From NCBI GenBank assembly GCA_038503075.1, contig JBCAML010000018.1:620001-684000 (forward strand): a stretch of DNA of 64,000 nucleotides. The letters run 5' to 3'. The stretch's first letter is position 1. Every line of letters begins with the position of its first letter. This DNA comes from Gyromitra esculenta. Taxonomy: Eukaryota; Ascomycota; Pezizomycetes; Pezizales; Discinaceae. Below are positions 9,607-22,526 of this stretch, one piece after another. The translations under genes were made by a program, and so were the position numbers. The notes below the pieces were generated by a model that saw nothing but the letters and a program-made list of their open reading frames with translations, was not told the origin of the DNA and ran no database searches.

Positions 9607-12600
9607 CTACTTCCGATATCTCTCCTGTCTCGCCCTAAACCCAACCCCGTACAATGTTGTTTTCAATAGTAATGAGCTGCACACCACACCAACACTACTC
9701 ATTGCCATCGCCAACGCCGCCCACACTGGACTTAACCGCACTCTGTCTGCCGGATACAGCACGCCTGCCGCAATCGGTAACGCGCAGATGTTGTAAAAAC
9801 ATGCCCACACAAAGTTGAACTTAACCCGTCGAAACACAGCTCGAGAGAGCTCCGTCAGCGTTAGTAAACTGCGGAGGTCTGACGAAACTAGGATGAATTT
9901 TGCACTGCCGATCGCAACATCAGAACCAGAACCAATGGCAATTCCTACATCTGCGACGGAGAGCGCGGGGGCGTCGTTGATGCCGTCGCCCACCATAGCG
10001 ATAATCGCGCGGTGTGAAAGAGGGACGTTCTTGCGACGATGGGTTAGGTTATGGAAACGAGAACGGGGACGCTTGGGCGCGGTGTTTTGAAGGTGAATGA
10101 CTTTGTCCGCCTGTTGGAATAATACTTGTTAGCCATTACTGGAAAAATAATGAGAGAAAAGTCAATGATCATACCTTCTCAGTTGGCAGGACGCCAGCAA
10201 TAACATTCTCAGCCGGAATTCCAACCATCAATGCAACAGCAACGGCCGTCTTCGCATTATCACCGGAAACCATCCAGACACTGATTCCACTCTCCTGGAG
10301 GCTCTGCACCACTTCTGCCGCTTCTGGGCGCAGGGGATCTGTTGCAGAATACAGAGCCATCAGTTTGAAGTTCCCATCATACGGATCGTATGGGCTTTCA
10401 GCTGATCCGTCGCGTTTCTTGATAGCTAAGAGGATGACACTCTTTCCAGCCATCTTCCAGTCGTTTAAAACTGGAGCATAGGTATCTAAATTGACGACAC
10501 CGTTCTCATCCATAAATCGCTCATTGCCAATGATAGCCTCCAACACATTCCCATCAGGAAGCTTGAACGCGCCGTGCAATCCTCGTCCTGGCATCTCCTC
10601 TGTCTCCAGTGAGATAAGGTCAACTTCCCCCTTACCCTCACAATGTCCTACGATAGCTCTCGCTAGCGGATGTGCTGAGCCTTCTTCAAGCTTCTGCGAA
10701 ATAGCATAGACGACTTTTATAGCCTCTGCATCTTGCGTGAGGATCGCTTCATCTGTAACCTTCGGTTCCCCGCCCTGCGTTAGAGTACCCGTCTTATCAA
10801 AAACAATACAATCTAACCCCGATGCCTCTTGAAATGCCTCTCCACCTCCTTTCGCCAGGATACCATATCGTGCTGCTAGTCCAGAGCCAACAAACAACGC
10901 CGTTGGCGCAGCAAGACCGATGCCGCAGGGGCACGCGATGACGAAAACGGCGATAGCGAAACCGAGAGACCAAACCGCCCAACCGCCTTGGTCTTGATCG
11001 AGGTAGGAATCAGGAAGTGATCCTGAAAGCCCTAAACCTAACCAAATGAGCCAGGTCGCTATGGCAAGAAGTGTGACAGCGGGAACGAAATAGCCAGTGA
11101 TGATATCAGCAAGACGTTCAATCGGTGCACGGCGAGTTTGACCTTCACGGACGACTTTGACGATTTGATCTAGCATCGAGTCTCCACCGATACTATCAAC
11201 TCTGACATTGATGACCTGACCTTGATTGATTGTTCCTGCAAATACGGAATCGCCTTCGAATTTTGGCACAAGCCTTGATTCACCAGTCAATGATGACTCA
11301 TCGAACTGTGACTGGCCCGAGACAATAGTCCCATCTGCCGGGGGTGAAGAACCACGGACAACGGTGATCACGTCACCAACTTCAAGGAAATCAGTGGGAA
11401 CCTTGCGGTTTTTCCACGGACGGTTGTCGGAATAGTCGGTGTTGCTCAAATCCTTTTCCCCAATCGGTTCGGGGCTAGCAGTGGTCCGCAAGGTCGATTC
11501 ATCAACGCCCACATCCTCATTGCTAGCATGAACAACAAGTAAGGCCTCGGATGGACGAAGTTGCCCAAGCAAAGATACTGCATCAGCGGTCTTGCTCTTA
11601 CTATACGCCTCTAGGTATTTACCTATGATTTGCGATTAAAGTAAGTAACTATACTCCACAGATAAAGAGCACATGGGATAAAATATACCCATCAATAAGA
11701 ACATAGTCAACAATACCGTCGAATCGAAATATGTTGTGATGTGTGGTTCTCCATTCATACCCATATCCATACCCTCCATCCCTGCTTTCTTCTGCACCCT
11801 TGGCTTTGCCGCTGACATTCCCAACAACGCCACGCTCGCAAAATATGAGATCGATACCCCCAATGAGATTAAAAGATTCATGCTACCGAACCTATAAAAC
11901 CTCCTTAGGATTGGTACACTGCTACCTTTCCTCCAGAGAGCCCTAATCTCGCGGATTGCGCGCCGATGGAACACGTCTGCTACGTAAAACATGACCGGTG
12001 TACTCAAAATGAGTAACGCCCATTCGACTCTGGTGGCCTGGCCCGCCCACATGGGCTGCTCGATGTAAACACGGATACGGTTATTCTTGGGAACGAGGGA
12101 CATCCACACGATTCCGAGGAGGAAGGTGGGGATGGCAATAGCAATGCAAATAAAGAGACGGAGGAGGAGGCGGTTGCGTTCGCGGAGTTGGAGTTTACGA
12201 GAGCGTTCTTCCATTGTCGGTGGATGGTAGACGGAGACGACGAAATTAGGAGAAATTGAGGTTATGAATGAGACAATGTGGCGCAAGGTAAGTTCCGGGG
12301 GATGTGGAAAGTATTTAATACGAATTATGGGAGATCCCAGTGTGGGAGACGTCTCAATAATGAGTTCGGGGAAGGAAGACTCGAGGGCGTCAATAACTCT
12401 GCCGGGACAATGTTCGCAGAACATGCCTTCCACGTTTAACGCTACCTCCCGCATCTCCCTCTTTCCTGTAGACCCCTCCGCGGCATCTAGAGATTTTAGT
12501 TCCTCTAGAGCACACTCAAAACCAGCATCTTCAATCTCATTGACAATCTTGTCCGCACCTATCTCAGCTCCGCCGCCCACCTTTGCATCAAATACAACGG

Positions 12601-13687
12601 TCCCACTTCCGCCCATCAAATTAATGCTTATAGACCGTACCGATGGCAGTGCTTCGAGGATATCTGTAATAGAGTTTGAGCATGATACACAAGTCATACC
12701 ACCAATAGATATGGTAGCTTGGTAAAGGTTGCTTTCTGCCATATTTGGTTTAGTCCCCAGAGACTTCAGCTCCTCGAGAGCACACTCAAAACCAGCATCC
12801 TCAACTTCACTAGCGATTTTCTCCCCACCAACTTGAGCGCCACCACTGGCCTTCGAGTCAAAAATAACTGTTCCACTCCCGCCAATTAGGTTAATACTCA
12901 CAGAGTTGACCCATGGAAATGCCTCTAATATATCCGTGATAGAGTTGGAGCAGGATGCACAGGTCATTCCACCGATCGATATGACGGCTTCGTAGAGTTC
13001 CTCGTTCTCGATAGGCGAGGATTTTTCGATATCTGGCGATTGGTTTGCTGCGGAGCCAGAGTTGGCAGATGTTTGATGGCATGCCGGCCACTCTACAAAG
13101 CTAGAGGAAGAATCTGCCGTGTAGTCCGATTTGCGAATCCCCAGCTGTGACTTTTCCCGACCCTCTGCCTCACTTCGACAGAGTGCACAGTTCTCCAGGT
13201 GCTTTGAGCCTCTACCTCTCTTTTTAATTCCAGCAGTCCAAGAATCTCTAAGCCTCTCTGCAAACTCATCTAGTCTGTGTTCTGGCACTCTCGGGAAAAC
13301 GACCACACTCTCATCTGAGGTCTCGGACCCTATTACCTTAGCGCTATCAACTTCAAACTCAGCTTCCATCAGGACCCTGATGATCTCGTTTGTCTGGAGG
13401 GCTTCGTCGTGAGTGACTGTAACACTATGGTCCAGGCTACTAGCAGAAATGGTGTATGGTGCTGGTGAGAGTCGTGAGAGAAGCTCGTAGATAGTCCTGC
13501 TACAAGTGGGGCAGTGGAGATTCGATATAAGAAGGTTTGTAGTGACATGGGGGTGTGTTGGGGGTCTTCCGGAAAACCTAACTCCAACGATAGGCATTAT
13601 GCTTGCTGTAGACATTGCAGGTGATGAAAGGGTTTGCAATGGGCTTGAAATGCGCCGCGGAACGGAGCTCCGCGAATGGGGTGGCAT
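9607..13687 (-). CDS. Copper-exporting P1B-type ATPase with four N-terminal metal-binding domains (CrpA/CCC2 class)
   Basis: Three exons on the minus strand (13687-11689, 11622-10175, 10110-9607; introns 66 and 64 nt) give 1316 aa. The protein pumps Cu(I) using ATP, either out of the cell or into the secretory pathway. Metal-binding motifs are SNLHCPTC (about residue 59), GGMTCASC (243), GGMTCVSC (333) and GMFCEHC (424). Membrane helices begin near residue 507. Catalytic landmarks are TGES in the actuator domain, ACPCGIGLAAPTA (copper site), FDKTGTLT (phosphorylated Asp), HPLARAI in the nucleotide domain and MVGDGINDAPALS. The CPCGIGLAAPTA form fits, from memory, the fungal copper-detoxification branch (Aspergillus CrpA, Candida Crp1) more than Golgi CCC2. 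Domains 2 and 3 are near copies of about 90 residues, so one arose by internal duplication. A Cys-containing linker (CALC...CHQ) lies between domains 1 and 2. Translation might start at Met25 instead. Confidence 0.95.
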
Positions 13688-16600
13688 GGTGTTTGTGGTT
13701 TCTTCCGAGTGTAACGGGATTTAAGGCTGGAACTCCGCCAAATTTAAATTAAGATATGCGGGAAGATTCTAATATTCTATGCTTTAGGGAATTAGAACAT
13801 ATGGTCACAAATTAATTTACTTAATATAGGATAGAATGGGATATAATTACCTACTGCCAAATTGTAATAGAAAAATAAAATAAAATAAAAAAGACGTAGA
13901 GACAGCTACTGGAGAGTAAAATAGAATGGCCGAGGGATAAAAGAGGAAGAGGGATGATATTATAGTGGCATGGTTTCCCTAGATAGATGGCGAAATAGCA
14001 GAGGTGTTGATCAACAAAGTCATAGGGGTTGAGGTCAAGCGGAATATATGTCCTACCAGACAAAGAAACCTGACTGTTCGTCAGCAAAGCTTCCCGCCCT
14101 ACGACGAGCACTATTTGCGTAAAACAGAATCCCCAGAAGAAAACTCGCCCTCAAACACACTACAAACGCTGCCAGTACACGTACCATATTCACCCCTTCA
14201 ACAGCCACCCGTCCGTACAGCTAACAAAAGCCCAGCATACTAGCATTTTCTTAGATGTCTCCCAAAATGGTAGAGGTAGGTTCTGGAACCAACGGGGCGT
14301 GTCCCATGTGCCTTGAACAACACAGGAAGGCCAATACAGTTGGTTCCTGCAGCTTCACGGGCTACACTGAATCAATCATATTGTGTTGCGGGTTTATCGC
14401 GTGCCCATCCATCTGGGCTTTCTGGAGTCCTAACTCGACTCACAAGCGCGCTAGCGAATTGTGCGTTGCCTTCAAGCGGACCTGCTGGCACCCTGCGACG
14501 CATCTTTTTTTTTTGCCTTCCAGGCCTTGCCATGGCTATTGGATTATCAAGAACCGTCCCGTGCGCTTTATCGATATGCAATGAGGAGAGCGTGGCTTTT
14601 GAGACACCGTTGAGTGAAAAGTGCGGTGCTATTCTGGGTTTCCTTAGGCATGATGTCAACAGCCCAACGCCAAGTGGCCATCTACTCCACAACCCAACTC
14701 AACCTAGTCACGGTATGACGAAGTTTGATTTTTGAGCTTGAAAGGGATTTTCCCGGTGAGACGGTCCCCATCACCGTTTTCGGCAAAAAAAAAAAAAAGG
14801 ATTGGTATGATGCTATTAGACCAGAGTAAGATAGCCGTGGCGGATCTCCGGCAATCGCTAAACAGGACGCAGGGATTGAAGGTTTGGTTTACGCGAAAAG
14901 AGCGCGCATGTGGCTGCGCTTTCATCTTGGAACGTGGCGGGTGATTGGCATCTGGGGAACGGCTTATCCGTTGGAAGCCGGGTTAAACAAGAGTGCAGCT
15001 ATCATGGAAACAAAGCTGAGCACTTCTGAAGGTCGAAGGACATATCGCGATATATTGCACACAATCGTACTCTATCCATATGCACTATATACGAATATTA
15101 TGACCCAAGTGCACATTTATGATACCGTTGACGACTTTACATTGGCAACAAGCTTTCTTTCAAGTGCGGATAATCTCTATTGGGTGCGTTTTCTGCAATA
15201 TAAATTTACACATTTGCCGAATTCTGGATCTTCAGGTATATATATTAAACTGTATCTGAAGAAGCAAAAACAGGAGGGAAAGACACCGAAGCCATATATT
15301 GGTTCTTGAGGATTCAGGAACGACGACCCGACGCGCGGCTATGGAAAAGGAAAGCCGATATCCAGGAACGAAATACGAGATCACATATTTAACCAGAGCA
15401 ACTCAAGCTGCAGAAACATATAGTGAAACCATGTTGCGATATCGAACTGCGCGGAATGGGAGAAAACACTATGCTCATTTCCAATTGTCTGTTTAAGGAA
15501 GCACGCTCGTATTAGTGTATCAAGTTTCCACCGAATATCGTGGTCGAGTGATACTTCGAGATCGATCATACCTGATATTATACCATGTGTGAACAGCGAT
15601 TACTCCTATCATCAACCTATCTCCACTTTCGAGGTGGGCACTGCTGCCTCTCCCTCTAGATTCCATGTACCCCCGCTTGTTTCGTACCCTAGCTGTAACA
15701 TCTGCTAGACTTATTGAAAAGTAGATGCGTGTTACCGTATAAGGCGTGGCAACGGGGTCAAAAGCTTAGCTGGCGGATTCTGCTGGTTTTAACGCTGCTG
15801 ATAGGCAGGCTGCGAAGGAAGAAACAAAACGTGGGAAGTTTTTGTTTTCATATCCTCTGACCCCAGCTTCCCCCGTGTTTTATCTTCTCCGAGGTATGAA
15901 AAACTACGTTTCGAGATCCCCTTCGTCATCCCTATGCTCAAGTCTCGCATGGACTCTGGACTCAATAATGAAATATATCTTCCGCATCCAAAAAAGTAAC
16001 GCCTCCTAAGGGAACCAAGGGGTGGTCGGAAACAAACGAATCAGTTTCCCTTATCATAATTTTCTTGCCAATAAGGAATGCCCAGAGTCCAAATAAATCC
16101 TTTACATCAGACCGGATCTGTTTCACGGAGGAGCCCTGGTTTCCAGAAAATCGACGGAATTGGGGTGTCGCTTCCCCTCCCAGGATCGTTCAGTCAGCCA
16201 CAAAATTTGTTTCTTTTTTTCGCTTAAACCTCCCTCAAATTCCTATCTAGGTAGATTATTGTCCCAGGGTTGCCTTGAAATCTTCGTCGAACTTTATAAA
16301 TCAGTGAGGTTCGATGATACAAATTCTCGGCTGTTCCACGGGATATCACCTCCCGCAAAAATTCATCGCTCGACGTGATAAGTTTGGCGATTATTTATTT
16401 ATTTATTCATCCATCAGACTAAATTCGACGGGAAAATTAGTCTCTTTGAAATTGAGTGAAAAATAGTTGGTTGACGATAATGTCCTGTCGTTTGAAAAAG
16501 GTCACACGGGAAAATTCTTCTATCCCAAGTTCCAAATCACGTGGTAGAAGGTTCTGCCAGGATTTGCCATCTAAACATTCATTCTGGTCGCCATCCCTTG

Positions 16601-17183
16601 GCTAGATTTCGTAATTCTAGATTACCATGCATGAGGAGTTACATATACATGTATTCGGACTATTGCTAACTAGGTGCTATACAGAGATTCCCCCTATCGC
16701 CCATGATTTAATTTAATGAAGTTTGCATACATGTAGTTCAACCTCGATCTCGGCTCAATCTTTCACAGCAATATCGATTGTTACATGTGTCCTACAGCGA
16801 TATGGCATCATCTTTTTTTGCTGCGCTACCTACATCATGTCATAGTTCAGTCTACCAGGTTCTTGCTATTCCAAGCAAGATTATGCACCTTAGGTTTTGC
16901 GCATATATTGCTCCAATTTTGCCTACTGCATTGTGGCAGGCCGCTGACGAGAGGCCACCTCTGCTGGGTTACGTGCATACTTAGGCAGATCAACGTGGGT
17001 CTGTATCCTCAAGACCTAAGAATATCAAAGCCGTATACGCATATTTATCTCGTGCTGGGGCCGCTTGTGCCCGCGAATTAGCGCTTGTAGGTGTAACAGG
17101 CACCTCTTGTTGCCTAAACGGATCAATATTAGGAGCTTGTAGAATAAGCAATATCGGTATCTCGTCGCCAATAAGACTACGTA
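13688..17183. other. Intergenic: ATPase promoter side and unassigned open stretches
   Basis: The first few hundred bases are the promoter side of the copper ATPase. I did not find a convincing copper-responsive element. Open stretches at 14255-14735 and 14884-15309 (plus) and 14372-14692 (minus) reach 106-141 codons but match no family I know and show no splice-linked continuation, so I do not call them. An A13 run lies near 14785. Two TACATGTA palindromes are at 16646-16653 and 16728-16735. Confidence 0.4.
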
Positions 17184-17300
17184 TACTCGTAATTGACTGA
17201 CGTTTTTGCACCGGGCTAGCTCTGCATACCATACAAAATTGCAAAAAGTGTATGGGACACGAGTCCAGCCCAGTGCACAAACGTCAGTCATTTACGAGTA
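17184..17300. mobile_element. MITE family M1, copy A (117 bp)
   Basis: Both ends read TACTCGTAA(A/T)TGACTGACG inward and continue TTT(T/G)TGCAC, so about 28 bp of inverted repeat match with two mismatches. The terminal TA is the likely target duplication. The interior is non-coding and carries a ..CATACCATACAAA.. segment shared with copies B and C. The right end runs straight into a TACATGTA palindrome (17299-17306). Confidence 0.75.
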
Positions 17301-18486
17301 CATGTATTTTCACGAGGTCGACATTCGCAGCCATTCATTTCGTCACGTTCTATCGAAATATGCCACAGGATTTATAGCTAACTGCAGATGCACAGCCCCC
17401 GTGACCTTCACTGCCCGTATCAAAAGTACACTCTACCCTGCTCCTAACCTCTTTTGAAAAAATAGAAGTAGTAGTATACAATATTTAATAATGCCTCCTA
17501 GGTGATTGTGTCTAAAGACAAAATCGCTGCATATACCTCTACGTATAGTCACTAATAGTCGACTTTAGTTGGTCTCGTATGTGTCAATAAGTTTTTCGCG
17601 AGGGAGTTGGCATCTTCCTCACTAGATATGTTATTCTTCCCCTTAGTTTCTGCCCGTGATACTTGGTATATGTTATTTATTCGCTGTCAAACGCTGTCTT
17701 TTGAATTACAGGGTTATATTAAGGCAGATTGAAAAGGCCTTAAAAATTGCTGTCAGAGTTTTTACCTTCACGGAGATATCGATGCAATCAACTAATAAAA
17801 GACGCATGTACTACAGCCATGGATCTCTTGATCATAACTAATCACTCGCTTAGAATCATGGCCGGAGACTTATTTCTCCATTCACTTGTTATTTCATCAA
17901 GCACATTCAGCCCGTAGGCTATGGCACCGTAGCTAGAGACCGACGAGGACCAGCAGATGTATTACCCTCCCCCAAAACTTACTAGATCAGCGAAAGATGT
18001 AGATTTTGAGGTTTTAGTATCACAATGATAAATCACGACCTCGGATTCCTAGTTAGGTTAAATCTATTCTCACATAACTTGCATGTAGTACATGGCTTGC
18101 GTAGGTCGATTAGCTGACTATAGAATACATATGTACACATGGCCAAAGGAAAAATTACATGTTTATCCTTGTAAGTCACTATTTTGAGGATTTGACTAAT
18201 CTCGAGAGTGAGATAGATATCAGGAACATATCGGATGGACTAAAATCTAGACTTTTACCTCCCGTATCTGGTGTCATTACCCGCACAGATTCAAAATATC
18301 TACCCGCATGCAGCCTGGATTACGTCTAGCACTCAATCTTGCCTACCCAGGCAAAAGGGCGAGAACTCGGGCGGTTAAGTGCTTTTCTGGGTCTACCTTC
18401 TATATTGAGAAATGTCTCGCCCACTTTCAAGGCCCTCGTTGGCAAAAATAGCTCTGCAGCTGAGTGAGGCGTGGGCCGGTCTAATA

Positions 18487-18646
18487 TACCGCATTAACTC
18501 GAGAAAGCGGACTTCACGCTAAGACGTTGGAATTGCCTCCATAGGCAAAGCACCCTAAATTTCCTCCTCAACTCTGACCCCGTTTGGCCAGTAGAGGAAA
18601 TTCCAACGCCTTAGCGTGAAGTCCGCTTGCTCGAGTTAATGCGGTA
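18487..18646. mobile_element. 160-bp element with 48-bp terminal inverted repeats
   Basis: The left end reads TACCGCATTAACTCGAGAAA and continues GCGGACTTCACGCTAAGACG. The right end is the inverse with only a few substitutions through about 48 bp. The flanking TA is shared with the neighbouring element at its right end. There is no coding capacity, so this is a MITE or foldback-type element. Confidence 0.75.
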
Positions 18647-18828
18647 CAGCCAGACCTTGGTATAAGAAACCTCGATATAATAGAAATTTGCAGCAACGGG
18701 CGGAAGTTAGGTACAACTTGAGTTCCTAACACCACCCAAAATTTTCTGTAAGGAAAATTTTGCTATAACAAACGAATTCCCGCGAATTATGCAATTATGC
18801 ACGTCTCTAATAACAAGGTGCGACTGTA
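18645..18828. mobile_element. Degenerate pogo/Tc1-like TIR element (184 bp)
   Basis: The left end reads TACAGCCAGACCTTGGTATA. The inverse of the right end reads TACAGTCGCACCTTGTTATT. The shared pattern TA-CAG-(C/T)C-x-x-ACCTTG-(G/T)TAT-x-AGA resembles the ends of pogo/Fot-type elements (CAGTCG..CCTCGTTATA). It begins at the TA that ends the preceding element, so one probably inserted at the edge of the other. Decay is heavier than in its neighbour. The family call is tentative. Confidence 0.5.
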
Positions 18829-19599
18829 GTCAACTACGTTGAAACTTAGCAGGATTTTTTTTTGATAACATCTGAAACAGTGTTTAGCTATTAAATGGTA
18901 TAATGGCCATCGATAATCATATCTCTAGTATAAAAAATTACAGGAGAAACTCGAAACATAAAATTAGAAGGTTAACTGTATCAAGATAACAGTAAATCTA
19001 AAATCGAAGGTAGATGCCAAAATATAGACTACCGAATCTGACCGTCGTATTTGTAGGGTCTCTTAGCAGAGGAAAATCGCAGGCAGCTGCAACTAGACTT
19101 CATAGAACAGTGTTCACTAACAGGAAGCCTAGAACTCGAAAATATGGAAGAAGTTTATGAGAAGTGGAGCTTCAAGCATTATAGATGTGAATTTCTTTAG
19201 ATACATGTAGCCTACGGATGTTTTGTTATCAAAACAGGGATTTAATTTAATATACCTCTCTTGCTGTTTTAATTCCCGAGATTACAATGCTGTCAACTCG
19301 CTTTGAATGATAGCGAGTGACCTACGATGATGTAGGGCGTAATTTTCTTGCTTCAAGCCTATCGGATATCACAGCAAATATAACAGTGTTTTCTTAGCCA
19401 AATGAAATGAAATTATTTCGATTATCACTAGTAAGTACATTAATGATTAAATCAGTGGGTTAGGGTTTACTCACCTCTCGGGCCTCGGCAACTTTTAAGC
19501 ATCTGTCCTTGGCGAAAGCTTGAGTTAAATCTGCTAACTATCACCACTGCCCCCCGCAATTCCCATCACCAAGATTTCCCCTTTTTCTATAGCTACCCT

Positions 19600-21212
19600 A
19601 TGTCCTTCTTACTTCCTAAATTCCGAAGGTGTGCCCAGAGTTATATCCCAGTGATACGACAATGCCGATGGTATTCGTCCACTCTGGACCCCGGCAAGCT
19701 ACCTCTCGCGGGTATCCGCGTATTAGATCTCACACGGGTTCTTGCTGGTGTATGGCAGATCCCGGCTTATGCAAAGTTTGCAATTAGCTGATTATTTCCT
19801 CCGTAGCCATACTGTACACAAATTCTTGGAGATTTAGGGTAGTACGATCCATAGCCAATCGATACTCTTGTCACTAAGTGGGGAACTAGGGCTGAAGTCA
19901 TAAAAATCGAGCATCCAGTTCGCGGAGACGACACAAGGGCTTGGGGACCCCCTTACGCGAAGAGATTAGATGGAGATGGCCCTGGAGAAAGCGCCTACTT
20001 CCTTTGTGTACACAGCAGCCACATCACCAAACCCAGTGGACCCTGAGCTGACATACACGTATCTCAGGTAAACCGGTATTCTCCGCCCAGAAGCTATTGC
20101 TCGTCACAGAGACCAGTATATACTCACGAATTTTCGCTTGCCTAGAAACAAAAAATCTCTTGCTTTATCCTTCAAGTCTCCTCACGGACAGGAAATTCTC
20201 AAACGTCTTGCTAAAACATCCGACATCCTTGTCGAAAACTACCTCCCCGGAACCCTCGCAAAATACGGTCTCGACTATCCAACCCTTAGCAAAGCTTATC
20301 CCCACCTTATTTATGCTTCCATTACGGGTTATGGCCAGACTGGACCCTACAGAAACCGCGCTGGTTATGATGTTATGGTAGAAGCTGAAATGGGGTTAAT
20401 GCATATTACGGGAGAGCCTGATGGCCCACCAGTAAAGGTTGGAGTTGCGGTGACAGATTTGACAACAGGGCTATATTGTTCGAATGCTATCATGGCAGCA
20501 CTTATTGCCCGGGCTAGAACAGGAAGAGGCCAGTGGATCGACGCCGCTCTGAGCGATTGCCAAGTTGCGACATTAGCAAATATTGCAAGCTCAGCGTTGA
20601 TTTCAGGAGAGAAGGATAGTGGACGACATGGAACTGCACACCGTAAGCTATTTATCTCTGTTGAGAGTGATGCCTAAAGAACACGGAAAACTAACCAGCA
20701 AAGCAGCCTCCATCGTGCCATACGAATCTTTCCCTACTCTAGATGGCAACATCCTCCTCGGTGGTGGCAATGATCGTCTATACAGCATCCTCTGTACCTA
20801 CCTCGGAAAGCCTGAGTGGATCACCGACCCTCGCTTCATTACCAATGATATTCGCGTCGTCAATCGCGCTACCCTTGTGCCTCTCGTCGCCGCAGAAACG
20901 CGAAAGAAAACCACACAGGAGTGGCTAGAAATATTAGACGGCTGCGGAATGCCGTATGCAGCAATCAATAATATACAGTCTACACTCTCTCACGAACATG
21001 TACTAGCGCGAAAGATGGTACAGACTGTAGAGCATCCTGCGTGTGGGGAGATTAAGTTGGTGGGGAGCCCAGTGAAGTACTCAGAGATTACGCCGGGGAT
21101 TAGGATGCCACCACCCACCTTAGGACAGCATACGATTGAGGTGCTGGAAAATCTAGGGATAGAGAGAACACAGATCGAAGCGTTAAAGAAGGAGGGGGCT
21201 GTGGCTTGGTAA
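19600..21212 (+). CDS. Mitochondrial family III (CaiB/BaiF) CoA-transferase, SUGCT-like
   Basis: Six exons (19600-19749, 19807-19838, 19890-20007, 20068-20075, 20146-20642, 20707-21212) give 436 aa. The N-terminus ([20 protein letters not shown]...RWYSS) looks like a mitochondrial presequence. Then come [52 protein letters not shown], the catalytic-Asp segment [11 protein letters not shown], and the small-domain signature [20 protein letters not shown]. Known: family III enzymes move CoA between acyl groups through an aspartyl-CoA intermediate. The closest described class is succinyl-CoA:glutarate/hydroxymethylglutarate CoA-transferase. The exact substrate is not visible from sequence. Exon 4 is only 8 nt (GTAAACCG) but is needed to make the conserved YFLCVNRNKKS. 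Total coding length is exactly 1311 nt. Confidence 0.93.
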
Positions 21213-22137
21213 TGAAGGATCTATAAGATCAACAGTGGTAGAATACCTAAACTATAAATATCCTAAGACGAAGGCTTGATGCCTTGGCCGTTTATATGAG
21301 ACAAACTGGCAAATAGATCAGATTTCTAAGGCAGCAACTGAGGTCGGAAACTACATATATGTAACCACCGCCTCATTTCATACATTTTGTCACTCTCAGC
21401 TGCAGTTTACTGAGGTGTTGTTCATCGTCCACCATATCCCAAGCCTTCGATCTAGTATGAGACTACCTGACACGAGACTATATTGGGTAATGGGCATGAC
21501 TGATCTTGCTCGCAGCCACCAACAGGCCCCCCTCTGTTTCTCCCACGTCACTAGGGGTGATATTATGTAATTTCTAAATACCCAGAAACCTAGAAGCCCA
21601 CACACAAACAAGTCTATGATGATTTCGCTGGCATTCGCAGACGTGGCTGCATTCGCGAGTCACTAAATCTCACTCGGGGGCAGTACGTAGCGCGTTTTAT
21701 ATTAAGGACATAACCTGCGTATGTTGCCACAATTCTAAGTCGATAATCGAGATAGGTATGTTTGATGCATTTTCAACGTGTCTGTTATAGCCATAGATAT
21801 AGCAGGTGATTGTTACATGAAAAAATTTGGAACATTGGCCCAGCTGGTGTAGAATTCAAAGAGGATGGGAGGAGCATTAGGAACGTCTACTCAGACTGCT
21901 GCGCAAGAAAAGGTCGGCTAATTGCTCTACAAGTCTTATATGGTTCTATATTGTGCTTCCCGAGTTTCTTAGTTATCTGGTAATGTATGATATTACATGT
22001 ATTTCTAGCCGTACATGTATGTCGTTTAAATCCCTGGCGCGATTAATTATGAGAAACGTGTTGACAGCACCGAACCTGTAGCGCTATTGCCGCATATCTG
22101 GCTTTCGACTCAAGAGTAGACAGACGTTCTTTAACCA

Positions 22138-22202
22138 GCACCCCAATCAACACCCCAATCAACACCACCAATCATCATCACCAATCACCAATCATCACCA
22201 CT
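22138..22202. repeat. Degenerate CACCAATCA microsatellite
   Basis: A run of imperfect units such as CACCCCAATCAA and CACCAATCATCA covers about 65 bp. It is strongly strand-asymmetric (C/A-rich, almost no G). There is no open frame of interest across it. Confidence 0.6.
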
Positions 22203-22526
22203 ATGTCCAGAACCCGTAGCATGAATCACATACTGCACAGCCCCAGCCGCCTAGTTCCGTGGGCAACAAACTTCCACGAGTCACGATGTCTCTCAGATCG
22301 ATCACTAGTGCCTGCCCTCGCCCTCTAACGCGATCAAACTATGTATACCACACAGCTGAGCTCACTGTGTTGCATTTAACTTGGCATTATCAGTTTGATT
22401 TAGTGGAGCTAGACTAGAGGCTGCTTGACTCGATCTCTTTGCTTCTTCAACTCTCCACTCACGCCACATCGACCACATATCTGGTTGCGGGAAAGAGAGC
22501 TTAGTGTTGGCTTTAGCAAATTCACC

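Larger units (their letters stand above)
17301..19599. other. Gene-free AT-rich block upstream of the CoA-transferase
   Basis: No gene is supported. The block contains two abutting inverted-repeat elements (18487-18828, listed separately) and a TACATGTA at 19202-19209. The last ~150 bp before 19600 become pyrimidine-rich and are probably the promoter and 5' UTR of the CoA-transferase gene. Confidence 0.45.

Noticed and set aside
14255..15496. Open stretches of 100-140 codons on both strands
   Set aside because: No recognisable family, overlapping frames on opposite strands, and no way to assemble a longer protein. Could be old repeat remnants.
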